A stretch of 64,000 nucleotides of DNA from Brienomyrus brachyistius. Its lineage: Eukaryota > Chordata > Actinopteri > Osteoglossiformes > Mormyridae. Location of the stretch: the NCBI RefSeq assembly GCF_023856365.1, contig NC_064535.1:10312363-10376362 (forward strand), in the 5' to 3' direction. Of the stretch, positions 13,641 to 27,105 are shown in pieces; within the stretch, counting starts at the first letter, position 1; each line of letters starts with the position of its first letter. The notes below the pieces were generated by a model. The model made no database searches, was not told the origin of the DNA, and saw nothing but the letters and a program-made list of their open reading frames with translations. The position numbers and the translations under genes were made by a program.

Positions 13641-14260
13641 ATTCAGGGGCAATTTTTAGTGACTACAATTTGTTACATGTTAAACCCATTAACCCAGATG
13701 GACAAATTTCATCAGCAATATAAATCCAAGGACTTCTGCATCCAGTGCCTGAATTCATCACACAATCTGGATCAAACTGTATTTTGGTCTGGATTCAGAG
13801 TCCAGCAGTTGATAACCACTGCCATAAACAGTGAGAGACATAGAGGAGGGAAGTGAAGTCTGAATGCTGAGCTTTTGCTGTCTGTCATTGCAGGTTTTCA
13901 CCCATTCAGCTTCGTGATTTAAGCTCTTCCATATCTCCTCTCGGATAGGCTGGGAGAGGTCAGAGAGACTGGGTCCCTGCGTCAATGTTTAACCAGAGAA
14001 ACATGAGGGCCGTAGAGCTGAAAATTTATCCTGAACCACCTAAGTATAAAGAAGATGGTAATTGCTCCAGTTCTAGCACAGCTCCAGGAGGCAGATATGA
14101 AGCATGGAGTATTTGTTAGTCACTATACCTGGAATTTAACTGGAAGGATAAAGGCAGTGCCGGGTCATGAAATTATCTGCGGTTAAACGGTGCAATACAG
14201 AAGTATGTGCACTGGGCTCGCCTCCTTATTCGTGTGGGTGGGTGGTCCTGAGTGTGACAG
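13641..14260. other. Repeat-like flank of the Gypsy remnant
   Basis: Composition is unlike the AT-rich surroundings and probably belongs to the same old retroelement. No domain recognised. Confidence 0.25.
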
Positions 14261-15218
14261 GTTAGAAGAACGCTCTACGGAGACCTTTTTCTGAGCCTGT
14301 CTGTCATCACTGCTAAGGCTGGATAATCATTATGTTCCAGTCCTACAGCAATTATCTTCAAAAGCCTTCAAAAGGTATATTAGGAAAATGTTGAGAGAAA
14401 TCTATGCTTAGCATAAATAATCCATTGTTTTAAAAATTATTATATTGCTATTATATAATCTCAGTGATTTTAACAGTAACTTCAGCTCTCTGTTTTTTGC
14501 TTCAAATGTATAATATTCAAGCAACAATGCAAAATATTAAAAAAAACATTCTTTATCCAATAAATAAAAAAAATCATATCATTTTAAATTAATAGTTTCT
14601 CCTGTCGACGATTCTCCTATTACCATTGCTCAAAAGTCACCTTAATCTGTGAAATAATCTGTTATAAACAACATGCAAAGAGTAGTGCATGCAAAAGCAG
14701 TTATTGAAAACTAAGGGTGAATGAAGTGAAACATTGTATGACATTCAAATCATATTCCAGCAATCAGGAATCAGATTGCAAACATTTAATTGACAGTTGA
14801 TCTATGCTATTAGATCAAGACTAGCAAAATGCGGTAATATATTTGAAAATGTTTTTATGATGTTATATTGCTATGAATATAAGATACATTAAACACACTG
14901 TAGACATTTTCAGGAGAAACTATTTTTATATTATGAATAATTGCATGTGTTTATTCATTTATTATTCATTGTCATTTTTGCCTGCAATGGAAAAAAATAT
15001 TAATGTTATTCACCCCATAAAAACAGTATTCTTAACCTTATACAAATATTGTCTTGCTTCTAAATGTATCTTTACATAAGTAGCCACCCAACTTGCTACC
15101 TAAATAACGATATTTAGCAAGAATATAATTCTGTGCTGCTTCATTTTTTTGACACTGTAGCCTAATTAATCATTTTAAATTACCCTTAAGCATGATATCT
15201 CTCTAATCTCTCTTATTT
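14261..15218. other. AT-rich, nothing recognised
   Basis: No gene, splice-flanked exon or named repeat seen. Confidence 0.4.
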
Positions 15219-15436
15219 GACTATCCTTGCCGGCCCCTGGAGGTTGGGCTCCCCCTTTAAGTCTGGTCCCTCCCAAGGTTTCTTCCTTCTTGGGAGTTTT
15301 TCCTTGCTACTGTCGTCTCTGGCTTGCTCACTGGGGGCTTTGGGTGCGGATGCTGTAAAGCGCTTTGAGACAATGTAATGTTGTGATATTGCGCTATACA
15401 AAAATAAATTTGTTGTTCGTTGTTGTTGTTGATCAT
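15219..15436 (+). repeat. Retrotransposon 3' tail with TTG microsatellite
   Basis: Contains the tail seen widely in fish retroelements: CTCCCAAGGTTTCTTCC, GGGAGTTTTTCCTTG, GCGCTATACAAAAATAAA, then GTTGTTGTTG. Only the tail is present, as in 5'-truncated LINE/SINE insertions. Confidence 0.65.
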
Positions 15437-17388
15437 AACTTTGCTGTGTTTTTGTTTTTCAAGGATTTGCAGACAAAAATATTTCCCTCTTCCGTCTTTT
15501 CACCATCTCCTTCTCCCCCCTCATTCCCCTCTTTCATTTCACACTACCTTGCAATCTGTAGTGTGAGCTACCCTGCAGGAACTGGCCTAACTACTCATAT
15601 GAACAGCAAAGTTTTAGTCTTTGCCAGAATATATGTTACATGCTCGCACTTTACATATTGATATATGTCATTGATGTGGGACAGTACAGAATGACTGTAA
15701 GTGACAAGAAGCCTATACTGACTTAAGAGAATCTGTATAACCCATTATATACTTATGAATATATATTATTATATATACAATAGCTCACACTAGATGTGGA
15801 CCAAGGAAATCACACAGCTGCTTTCTAGCACTTACTTAACACAGCAAAGTATTACCAGGAATTTGAAAGGCTTACTGCAAACGTGCTGAACTTTCCGTGT
15901 ACTCCAGTGTCAGATTTTGTTTGTGAGCACAAATTAAAACCTTTTATGTTATTGTGACACCCTCTAACGCTTTCATGTTGAAATCTGCAGCCGTCTGTCT
16001 CTTCCTTCCCTGGGCAGTTGTTAAATGTCTTTCAGCGCAAGGTAATCGTTTGTGTACGAGACGAGGAACGCCATCATTGCAAAATGATGTGGGGAAATGG
16101 GGATCGGTTCATATTTTGAGAAAGAAATTACTACCTCGTACCAGTTAAAGAAGAGAAGGAATACATATCTGTCATGACCAGATCTTCACCCCACAATGGA
16201 GAGAATGAAATCATTTGTCAGGTCATAATTATGATGCGGAACTTACGCTGAAGCCAACCTTAAACTTTCTCACTAATAGCATGTTGTTAAACAACCACTG
16301 ATGGTTATCGGGCAAAGTCACGAGCCTTTTAACTGTTACAAACTGGTACGCAGCTGCTGCCTTATAAATTGTAGCTGCTGCATGGTATGTGGGGTTTCAG
16401 GCATTTAAGGAAAAAAAGATGATAAGATGTTGATGACATTATGAATGCCTGTAGGCTGATGGCACTGGTACTGCAATCCCCATCATCATGTCTGCGCTTA
16501 TGCAAGGCAAACATTATTATTAATATTGTTTTTAATCATTCTCTGATGTATCTTCCAAAGTTCCTGGGAACCTGCCGTGCCTGCAGATGTTACACACTTG
16601 GCAAACAGTTGTTTATACTCTGGAGGTCAAATAGCTAAATGCATGCTTGTGATTTCTGATTTTTTTTTTCCAGAATTAGGTGTCTGTTTTTGGGGGGGAA
16701 ATATCTGCAGTCCAGGATGCAATAATACGTTGAACAAAATATCCAGTTTATGAGAAGCATCAGTGGATCATTTGTGGGATAAAGCAGGTAAAAATATGCT
16801 AATCACAGTATGGTCTAGAAAATTCTTTTTGTTTCTCTCTGAGTGTTTGAAGGTTAAGTAGATTCTGTTCTACTGTATATTACCCAAAATTATATAGAGT
16901 ATTTTTTAATTCTATATTGCCACTTGGAACCATATTATTAGCTGGAGATGGACAGGCCATCCTCTGCTTAATATAAAAGTACCACAGTTTAACTAGAGTT
17001 TAAAGACCTACTCATTGCTGAAGATATTTAAAAATGGCTGTAAAATACTTCTTCACAATGTTAAATAGCAGCTATATATCTGTAATTTAAATCTGCTATA
17101 GAACACATTGTAAACATGCAGGTATATTATTTAAAAATGACAACTTTCAAAAGCATCTTTATTTCAAATTGGTAATATTACTTAATAGAAAAAAAAATAG
17201 CTAAATGGCCGTGAATTTTAAAAGGCTGACTACTTTTGAACCCCCATAATCATGTGTTAAATTAAAAAGTCCCTGAAAATATAAAATACAAATTTTCTAG
17301 CTTCAGGGTTTGACAGAAGAACAGAGGAACGTGTCTTAGAACACTCGTTAAATCAACTACCAGAAAATGTCTGGAGGGAAACAATGTT

Positions 17389-17553
17389 GCATAATTACAA
17401 GTAATTAGAGCAATTCAGTTATGTGCCAGGTGAGCAAAGAGGTGAGGATTTTTCATGTAAATGCATGAAGATCCTTGTGCAATCCACGTTTTTATTCCTT
17501 CTGCGTGGTGTGCTTTTAATTTTGTGGTTTAGGTCTGATTATCCTTAATTAGT
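17389..17553. promoter_or_regulatory. Candidate conserved non-coding element (homeodomain/POU motifs)
   Basis: Three homeodomain-type sites (ATAATTAC 17391-17398, TAATTAG 17402-17408, TTAATTAG 17545-17552) and an octamer-like ATGTAAATGCAT near 17455-17466 lie within 165 bases of non-repeat sequence. Such motifs are frequent in AT-rich DNA, so this is only a lead. Confidence 0.25.
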
Positions 17554-18939
17554 TAAGTATAAAGTACGTTCCAGGGCTTTTTAAGGACAGGTGTCCAAAG
17601 GTTAAAAAGGGGTCACTTAGTACCTTTAAAGCTCATGCTTAAGTACGCATTAAATAATTCCGTAAAAATGTGTAAGATCCACGCACCATGCCACCCAGAA
17701 TATAGTTACAAATAGGGCTATTTGAGTTTCCACTTTTATAAATACAACATGTATGGATTAAAATACAGCCGTATTGTTATGGCAGCAGTTTTGTTAAATT
17801 ATACAGAAATTGCTTTACGTCCTGTGTTCATGAAACTAATTTTGGTTTGCCTCATACTGTAGGTGTTAATTCATTTTACTGTAATGAATAGTCTCTGTCA
17901 GTGGTTCTGACTGAGATGGAAGGCTATATTGATGAAGTTCCATAGCTTAGGATGTCAGACTCTCTTCCAAAGCTGAGATCTATACAAAATTAAAGCAGAA
18001 GATTGATGTATTCATTCAGCTGCTGGACTATCGGTGTGTCTCTAATGGATCCCATTGATTTTCCACGTTACGTGTCCTTCTACACTTGGTCAAGCTTTGA
18101 TGCTGTAAAATTTAGTACCGAGTTTGTATTTTGAAGTATACATCAGCTTGCAATCATTTCACTGTTAAGAATTTCTCAAAGGGTGGTACGGTTTTAGCGC
18201 GGGGGGGGGGGGGGGGGCACTTTGCATGTGTCCACCTCTGAATGTGTCGGAGACTGAAATGGGGATTTAACAATTTACATGACCGCAAATCAGTAGTGAT
18301 CAAAAAGCAAAAAGGCAATTCTGTTTAGACTCGTCACACGTCACACATAAAATGCCAGACTGGGCAACACGCAGAGCTGCTGAGGCAGTGACAAAGCAGG
18401 GAACACTGATCAAAACACAGAGATAAAATGCAAACTAACCCCCGGCCTCAAAAACCAGTGCTGAGCCTTACAGTCAAAGATCAGTGACTGGGCAATGCTC
18501 ACTGTTCAGCCAAAACAGATTCTGAGACAGCCTTACCTATAAGCATGCTAAAGCTAATCTTTCTCAATCATCTCATTACAACACAGCACAGGTATAACTG
18601 GGGCATATTTAAATGAATGAACAAAATTAGCGCAGCTAGGGCAGATGTACCCAACATGATGAAGGACTGAATTAGAAAAACAGAAAATGTCTTGGTTTTT
18701 TGAAAAAAAGAAAAACTTTCAATTGTATTTTTTTTTTAGCATGAATGTAATTTGAAATGTATTGTGTTGGGGATGGTAAAGAATGTTTCCATGCATTAAA
18801 GTTAGAGCCACAGGAGGTAAATTGGTACAACAAGATAATATAGACAGAGAAAAAAAGCTGAAGCATTCTTTGGAATTTTTTGCACAAGCTGCATTTCCCA
18901 ATATGAGGCTGGGGGCCATCTGCTTGGGCATTGTGGTTA

Positions 18940-19142
18940 TGATTGGCAGGAGGCCTGACACCCCAGCTGGGCAGTAAATCAGTAGCGGGTAAGAGCGTCC
19001 ATAAGCACAATTGAAAAGGTGTCAATCAGAGAACCATGAGGGCCAGTGAAAGAATAGGCCAGACAGCCGACCCCCGGCTAGTGTCACTGCATGCTGTCTT
19101 TGATTGGCATTGCCAGGCAGGGGAAGATGGATGGAACTGTCA
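18940..19142. promoter_or_regulatory. Candidate enhancer with clustered Pbx/Meis-type sites
   Basis: Three TGATTG[AG]CA motifs occur in 170 bases: 18940-18949 (TGATTGGCAG), 19020-19028 on the complement (TGATTGACA) and 19101-19109 (TGATTGGCA). A Meis-type CTGTCA is at 19137-19142. The consensus Pbx-Meis site is TGATTGACAG. The block is GC-balanced and not repeat-derived. It lies 11 kb upstream of cyp26c1, a gene with rhombomere-restricted expression; the link is inference. Confidence 0.35.
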
Positions 19143-20378
19143 TCTTGGGCTGGGTAATTGTGCCACAGCTACTAACTAGGTAGCTGCTCTCTGACTCCGT
19201 TATTGGGTCAATACTAAACAAATCAGTGTATAATAGCCATATTTCTCATCCTCTGTTCTCTAACATTATTAAATGTCAACTGTGAATCTTTTATTTGAAC
19301 TCCACTATAACGGAAAGTCCCAGTAAAGCAACTAGGGGCAGTTTTTTCTTTCTCTTCTTTTCCTTTTCTCTTTTTTAAAAAAAAAAACGCATAACAGAAA
19401 AGACGCCACTGCACACATGACCCTTTGAGAAATTTGTAACAGCAAAATCTATCTTTGTTGCATTCGTTCTTCCGCACTGAATGCTTTTCAGCCACTAAGA
19501 AAAGACCTACTGCGTCAGCAGATCTTTTGAAATATAAGTCCTTCCCTAAGACAATTCCTCCATCTGAATCATGCAGAAGAAAGTTTAACGGCATTTTAAG
19601 AACATGTGTCAGTAAGATACTAGAAAAAAAAAATCATAAATAGTAAGAACAGTATACACTACATCTCCCTTTGGAAAATGCACTTTAAGGGAATAATTAC
19701 CTCTACATTATTAAACAAGGTCAAACAAGAGTCCAGAAGATTATTATATTCGTAGGGTAAGCTTTGGTCTTTGACTCCAAGCTTGTCACAATAAAACATT
19801 TATGCTATCAGCCATTAAAAATGAACTGCCTTTGAACCCTTGTTCACTCACCATTTCTCCAAACGTAGGTACATCTGCACCCAGATGTAATGAGGCTTTG
19901 AATTTTGCCTGACAACCAATTCATCTACTGAACCTCTGATTGTGTTACAGCGACAGGATGAATAGGACCAGCACCTGATCTGACTGAAACACCACACTAA
20001 AACCATACCACCCTTGCCATTTCATCCATTAAATTAAAACACATCCATTAAATATCTCTAGGCCAATTATACTGTAATTAAATGAACTGGGCCCCACTTA
20101 TTTCTGTCATACTTCCTTTCTTCTTTCATACTGATATGGTTCTGCTTGAGGAGTCAAGTCCTCGTTTCCCAATAGAATTACCACAAGGACCAGGGGACTC
20201 AGAGCATGTTCGTTCTGCATTGTTTTCTGCATTCTGTTTCCGGAGTCCATCCATTGCTGTCAGCCTGGCTTTTACTACCACTTTTCTTTAAGAGGTATTC
20301 AGGTAGCGTATTGACATCCCATCTGGGCATGTGTGGTTCCCATGCACTTCTTCAATGGTACAATTTAATGGTACTATT

Positions 20379-21900
20379 GAACATAACAACATAAGAAATT
20401 TACTAACGAGAGGAGCCCATTCAACCCATCAAGCTCATTTGGGAAGAATTCAACTAATTTAAAGGAACCCAGGGTTTTAGCTTGCGCTACACTAGAAAGT
20501 GTAACAGAAAGTGCAACAGAAACACTCTTCCTTAACTACACGCTGTGTAAAGAAGTGCTTCCTAAAATTCGTTTTTAAATGTTCTCCCGCTAATTTCCAC
20601 CTATGGCCACAAGATCTTGTATTTGAACTAATATTGAACTATTTGGTTGAACAGCATCCAGACTTGTTAGAATCTTATATACCTTGATCATATCCTCCCT
20701 TAGCCTCCTTTGCTCGAGGCTAAACTGATTCAGCTCAGCTAACCTCTCCTCATAAGACATTCCTCTAAAACCTGGAAGCACCAACATACACACCAGGGTC
20801 TTTCTCAAAATCAGCTATCTTTATTTCAGTGGAACCCATGAAATATCTGTACTTTATATTTCTGCTCCCTACATGGATTACCTTACATTTGTCTACATTT
20901 AATTTCATCTGCCAGGTATCAGACCAGTCGCTAGTTAAATCATGATCCCATTGTAGCCTCTGTGCCGCTAGTTTAGTACCTGCTACACCACCCACCTTGG
21001 TGTCATCTGCAAATTTAACCAATTTACTGTATATATTGGTGTCAATATCATTAATGTAAATTAGGAATAACAGTGGTCCTAACACTGAACCCTGCAATAC
21101 CCCACTGTGAACGTAGGTCCACATTGTGCCTCTAATAACTACCCTCTGTTTCATGTCTGTTAACCAGTTTTCAATCCAAGCTACTAGAGTTCCCTGTTGC
21201 TTTGAGCATAAGCAGGAACTGTTTGTGAGGGACAACATCAAAGGCCTTTTGGAAATCTAAGTAGATCACATCACAGACATTTTTGTGCTTAATTTCTCTT
21301 CTAAAAGAAATCAAGTAGATTGATTAAACAGGATCTAATTCTCCTAAATCCATGTTGGCTATCCCATCAGAATGTTATTTGAATCCAGGTAATCTACCAT
21401 TTTCGCTTTGATTATAGCTTCCATTACTTTAACAGTAACACAAGTCAAACTGATTGGCCTATAGTTTGCTGGATTACTTCTATCCCCTTTTTTGAATATG
21501 GGCGTTACATTTACATGCCTCCAATCAGAAGGTACCACACAAGCAGATAAGGATTTCTGAAATAGTAAAGTTAAAGGTTGGAAAATAATATCCCTCATCT
21601 CTTTTAAAATTATAGGTAAGATGTCATTAGGGCCCTGAGATTCATTTATTTGAGCTTAGCGAGGCTTTGTACAGTAGCACATCTGCTTCAGTTATTCATA
21701 TATTGCTCAGATGAAGCTGGATTAGGAATAAGATTTGGTATGTTACTCATGTCCTCTACAATGTATACACATGCAAAACAATCATTAAACTGATTATCTA
21801 CAACAATTACATTCTGCAGATTAGTAACTTCAGCTTTTAGAGCTCTTTTGGAGTTAAAGTTTTGGAAGAAAGACTCCATTCTTCCAGTCTTCATTTCGAC
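20379..21900 (-). mobile_element. CR1/Rex1-like LINE, 5'-truncated, broken reverse transcriptase
   Basis: On the complement, in order: a KKGDRSNPANYRPISLT block (21598-21359 frame), a YLDFQKAFDVVPH block after a frame break, LQGSVLGPLLFLIYINDID and the catalytic FADD (21241-20765 frame), then the C-terminal MSYEERLAELNQFSLEQRR block (20808-20590). The 3' tail extends to 20379. Frameshifts separate the pieces and the endonuclease is missing, so it cannot move. The order and motifs fit the Jockey/CR1 group of non-LTR elements. Confidence 0.8.
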
Positions 21901-22805
21901 ATTGTTTATTTGACTTCTTAAGACTTTTTGTACAGTACTGTAGCTTTAAGCTACAGTTTTCTTTGGTTGTCAAGGACCATTGCACGGTGCTTTATATCTA
22001 ATTTCAAAACTAAAGAAATATTCCCATGAAATGTTCCAGAAATGAATTGAAGGTCTCCAACATAACTGTAAACTTCACACCCCACACATGCTGGAGTTAC
22101 ACCAAGTCCTGCTCCTTGCATCGCCAGTTAATACAGTTGCAGACCCTTGGACTTGTGTGATGAATTAAAACTACAGTGTGCCAGGACTGGCTTTGTTAAG
22201 GGGCATAGGGAAGCTTTCGTTCACAAGGTCTGTCAGAGACACAATCCAGACGTGACCAGGCTCAGGCTCATTACTTGAAGTCCAGTGTTGTCCTGCAGCC
22301 TTCCCATATGACACTTTAAGATTAATGTTCACTAAACCACTGTTTCCATTAGCAGGAGTAACAGAGCAGAAAACTGTAGTGTGTCAGGTATCTTCCTACT
22401 GTAAATGATAAATGGGTCAGGCAGAGTGCTGGACCACTACTTGTCGGGCATTTCCACTTAACGTCACTGCAAAACCTGTAACTTGATCTTATAAATAGGC
22501 TCTCCAAAGGGAGTTTTCTCTGTGTTGTACAATGGAATATTTATAGTGTGTCGACCGTATTGAGAGACTTACCTACCTACCAGACTTACAGGGTGGAACT
22601 TGTTCGTAACATGGAGACTGCTTGTATGCACATATTAATGAACTCTCTGTCCTATTACCTGTTTAATGATAATTTAATGAAAACATTTTTGTGCTAAATA
22701 CAAGTGTCCTGTGTTCTGTGACAGATTTTCAAGCGCAAGTCCTTTTTGAACAATAAGTCACTTTTGAAAGGCATGAAAATTGATGCATGTTTCACTTTCA
22801 AAATT
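21901..22805. other. No gene seen
   Basis: A short piece near 22,585-22,635 resembles the end of the 11.8 kb inverted-repeat element; the rest is unassigned. Confidence 0.35.
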
Positions 22806-23158
22806 CTTTTTCATATGTCAGAGGGTAGCACTGTTGCCTCACAGCTCTGGAACCCGGGTTCGAGTCGCCGCCTGGGTTATATGTGTGTGGAGTTTGCATG
22901 TTCTCCCCATGTCATCGTGGGGTTCCCTCCGGGTACTCCGGTTTCCCCCCACAGTCCAAAGACATGCTGAGGCTAATTGGAGTTACTAAATTGCCCGTAG
23001 GTGTGCATGCGTGGGTGAATGGTGTGTGAGTGTGCCCTGCGATGGGCTGGCCCCCCATCCTGGGTTGTTCCCTGCCTCGTGCCCATAGCTTCCAGGATAG
23101 GCTCCGGACCCCCTGTGACCCAGTAGGATAAGCAGTTTGGAAAATGGATGGATGTATG
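22806..23158 (+). repeat. tRNA-derived SINE, nearly full length
   Basis: Starts inside the tRNA-like head (GTAGCACTGTTGCCTCAC), with B box GGGTTCGAGTC, the conserved body and an ATGGATGGAT tail. Few substitutions relative to the 62.3 kb copy, so fairly young. Confidence 0.85.
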
Positions 23159-26100
23159 TCATAGGGTCAAATCATATAAAGAGTGTATTATTCTTTCATT
23201 ATTTCAGTGATATATCTTTTGCTGTTTCATACAGCTTGGCCATCTTTAAAAATTCATTTTGAAAACTCTTGATCATTTTATATGCAAATAAAATATCTAG
23301 GATTTAACATATAAAATTGCCAGTACTTGCTTCTGTATGTAAATAACACCCAACAGTCAAACACTCATAGTGAGTCACCTCAGTGCATACCTTGTTCATT
23401 CCAGATGTTCATTCTTTAGAAATGTACACAAAGGCCCATGGTTTTGGCAAAACAAATTTTAACGAACACCATATTTAAGAAGGTGGAAAAAACTGTAGCA
23501 AGTCGCAGCATCGTGGCTTTTAGCTTCCTCTGCCCTCACTGAAAGCAGTTTCAGCTTGATCGCACTGCAGACATTAATGGGGTCCCCTGGGCAGCGATGC
23601 AGGGGTGAGACCCCCATACAATGCTGCCCTGGGCCTCAGGCAGATGATACAGGTGAAGCCGAGTTCAGCATGCAGGACTGCAAGGAGTATTTCTCAATAA
23701 AAGCCAGAACAGCAAATGAACAACTAATAATGCACTAGATTTTATCTATGAAGGGCTTTCATGCAAAGATCAAGATTAAGTCCTTGACTATTTTTCGTAT
23801 CAGAAATTAAAATTCAACCAATATCATCCAAGGCAACGCTTAACTGGACCTTTCTAAAAAGCACTAAGATTAAGTATTTTCAAGATTTGTTTATTAAACT
23901 ATGATATTGTGTATATTTTTGTTATTGGAAGATATGTTAGCAAAGAATATTATGTATAATTAATCTTTAAATGTATCAAACTGCTTTGAATGACTTTTAT
24001 TTCAAATTTTATTTTTTATTTCATCTTGTCGCAATTCATTCAGAGGATAATAATGGAATAATAAAGAGACCAGTTTTATATTGTAGGCATTAGGAATAGT
24101 CTGGAAACACTGAGAACATTTCCTATCTAGTTCCATTTCATTGCGGATTTATGTCTTTTTTTCTTACCTGGAGACCTATTTTGTTATATGATCCTTGAGA
24201 AAACATGTTTTGGAAAATAGCATGAATGTGATTCAGTTTCAGTTTTCAATAATATAGACATGTTGAAGGTGATGTTTTGAACAAGAATAGTCTAATACAT
24301 TAAAATATATCAAAGCTAGTTGAAAGGCAGTATTAATTTTACTTGTGGCATACAATGTGAATCCACTGGCTTTAAGCCAGTAAAACCTGTGGAGACTGAA
24401 TGAAGTTCCATAATCAAAAATCAGTTATAATGCGAAAACAAATATACCAGCAAAGCAATGTCTGAAACATGCAGGGCATTCTCTCACTTTTAATATAACT
24501 GTGATTCAATGAAAGCTTTGTATTTCAATGAACTGATGCTAAAACAAAAGTGGATGCCTAAAATAGCAAAAGCATTTGTGTCCTTTCAGTATATTTTTGT
24601 AGGTATTTTTCCTGAGGATAGAAAAAAATAGACAATGAAGAATGAAACATTCATGCATACTTTATACGAGTTAAACTTCCACTCCTTTTGTAATGAGGGA
24701 TTACCGTAATTAAACATACAATAAGCATGTCCAGAATTACTGAGATTTTTGTGGTATAAGGTGTGGAATATGATATAATGCAACAGTGATGCTGTTTAAT
24801 GGATTTATACTTTGCCATGTCATTCGGGATGGTTTGGTGAACATTTGAACAAGCTTATATGTAGGGACTTGTATTCATATCTATGTGCATAGACTTGACT
24901 ATGTGTGATACCTGCCTGGGTTGTTCACTAACTCCCAAGCAAAGCCAAGATCCCAGGGGGTTTGTGCTACGTTTGACATTCATTGGCCTCCAACAAAGTA
25001 AGCCTTCCTCGCGCAAATTGCTGGGCTGTGGGCGGGTGGACAGACCAGAGAGCTTTTCCTGACTTTGTTATTTGGCAGTGAATGACTTAATGGATTATGA
25101 GTCCTGGGCTGCATGCCCTTCTGAAAAGAAATTCTGAAATGGAAGATGGTGCTGGTGACCTTTGTTGAAGTCTCTCCCTCTTCGACCTTGTTCTTGGGGT
25201 ACTGAAGTTTGACCAATTTGACCACTTAACCATTGCCTCGGGTGGATTTCCACAGGTATCTGTAGTGGCCACAACAGAAATGTCCTTCTAGGGCCAATTC
25301 CATTCATATTTTATTCACGGAAGTTTTGGACAATAGAAGGAAATGGAATACGTCTTTGTGTGGAATAAGGAATAAGTATCTTGTGACAAGCATTATATAG
25401 TTTAATGTTCTTTATGCTTACAATTTAACATCATTTAGAACATGGGGGTGATGCAGGTTAAAATCCTTCCTATTTCATGAGTCTTTTTGTCACTTTGTTG
25501 TTTTCCAGTAGTTGTTTTTTTCTTATAAAATACATGCATGTTCAAATTATTCTGAAACTTTCAATTAGTAAAAACCTAAAACCAAAATTTTAACAATGAT
25601 CCTGTTTGACAGAGTCTAATTTTAAATATGCAATTTATTTGCAAAACTGTTAAATTTAGTAATCTCCATAAAAAAAATCAAATTAAACCAGCATTGTGAC
25701 TGCTTATTAAGAACAATTAGAAAAATCATGATCAGCATGTGCATATCAATAATTCCCGGAACCCAATCCAGTTTCTGTTCATTCACAGTAAATGGACAAT
25801 TTCCATTTGTTGTTACATTAATAATTATTCCCTACCTTTTGTTGACACATGGGCCATGATTATTTTTTTCAGTTTTAAAATTATTTAAGCATATTAATGT
25901 TCAAACTGATACTCGTCAAAAAAACTTCAGTAGCAAGGTCTAACTTTAAAAACTATCTGAAGCCTGCTTATGTTCACAGACGAATGCCTTGTGGCAGAGC
26001 TCTTTGATGAATGTGTTTATTTTTAATCGGGAGGATCACAAATGTGTTGAAATTTACTTGTAGGGCACAAGTACAGGGCTTTTTTTCAAAGAGTGCTCAT

Positions 26101-26951
26101 GCAGGGGGGGGGGGGGATGGTGTGGACTGCCCCAGTTCAATTTAAGCCCTTCTTCGGTACACTGACACTTCTGAAAGATAAGGAAGTGAGGCCAGTGGTC
26201 AGGGTTTACCTCCTCGCCCCCAGTCTTTCCCCTGGGGTCAGACCCTGCACCAGTTCTGCTCCTCTCTGCAATAGCTGATGACAGGCTGGAGCTCACACAA
26301 GGGAAAGCCCTGGTCAAATCAAAGCAGAGGAGTGTCAGGAAGCACGGGATTCGATGAGAGACCACAATGAACAGATGGATCAGCAGGAATGGCCCCTTTT
26401 GAAAGGGACCTGACCTGAGATTGAAAGATCATGATCTTTCTGCCAATCACCTGCCGACTAATGGAAGCCAGTCATCTCCACAATGGCTTGCCTTGCCCCC
26501 CTCCCCGCTCTTTCGCTTACTGTCAGCAAGTCCTGGAGGACTCTCCCAACACGCTTACATCTCAGTTAGTGACCTTGTGACACTGCCACTGTTTCTCACA
26601 GATGTTCCCACTTAATTACTTCCAACTCCATATTTTGTAATCAAAGTTAGAAAAGTTCAGAATTGTAAAATTCAGAAAGTAATGTATTGTTCCAATGCTT
26701 AGATGGCTTATTGTTTTAAATAATTCTTTCAGTTGCGGCCTCATGATACCATAATATTTTCTTAGATTTTTTTTTTTTTTTAAACACTTTGTCCTGAGTC
26801 TCAACTACATGATTGTGCACTCGACTGTGAAAAGCAAACATATGTGATACAATTGGAAGAAACTAGAAACATTCAGAGAAACTACCCTAGTCTGTGAGAA
26901 GCCAATTAAATAATATATTAGGGGGTAATTTTGGGGGAAATTATTTATTCC
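23159..26951. other. Gene-free region with GC-balanced islands
   Basis: No exons seen. Two blocks, about 24,920-25,310 and 26,060-26,620, are richer in G+C than the surroundings and are not recognisable repeats. A G run lies at about 26,103-26,116. Confidence 0.4.
26189..26440. promoter_or_regulatory. Candidate regulatory block with nuclear-receptor half-sites
   Basis: Half-sites: a DR1-like AGGCCA-G-TGGTCA (26189-26201), GGGTCA (26235-26240), TGGTCA (26311-26316) and TGACCT (26411-26416). Also a Meis-type TGACAG (26279-26284), a TCF-like AATCAAAG (26317-26324) and a perfect 18-base palindrome at 26423-26440. No canonical DR5 or DR2 is present. It is 4 kb upstream of the cyp26c1 promoter. 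Function is inferred only. Confidence 0.25.
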
Positions 26952-27105
26952 CCAATACTCCCATCCTGGGTTGTTCCCTGCCTTACGCCCATAACCTCCA
27001 GGACAGGCTCTGGACCCCCCCCCCCCCCCCCCCCCCCCGCGACTCTGAATAAGACGAGTCGATACAAAAAAATGGATGGATGGATGGATGGATGGATGGA
27101 TGGAC
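26952..27105 (+). repeat. SINE 3' end with C24 run and (ATGG)n tail
   Basis: Carries the CATCCTGGGTTGTTCCCTGC block, then a 24-base C run (27015-27038) and seven ATGG units. The head is missing. Confidence 0.75.

Larger units (their letters stand above)
15437..20378. other. Gene-free region, largely non-repeat
   Basis: No exons seen. Includes a 17-base G run (18201-18217) and two blocks listed separately as possible regulatory DNA. The scarcity of transposons compared with flanking regions is notable. Confidence 0.4.
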
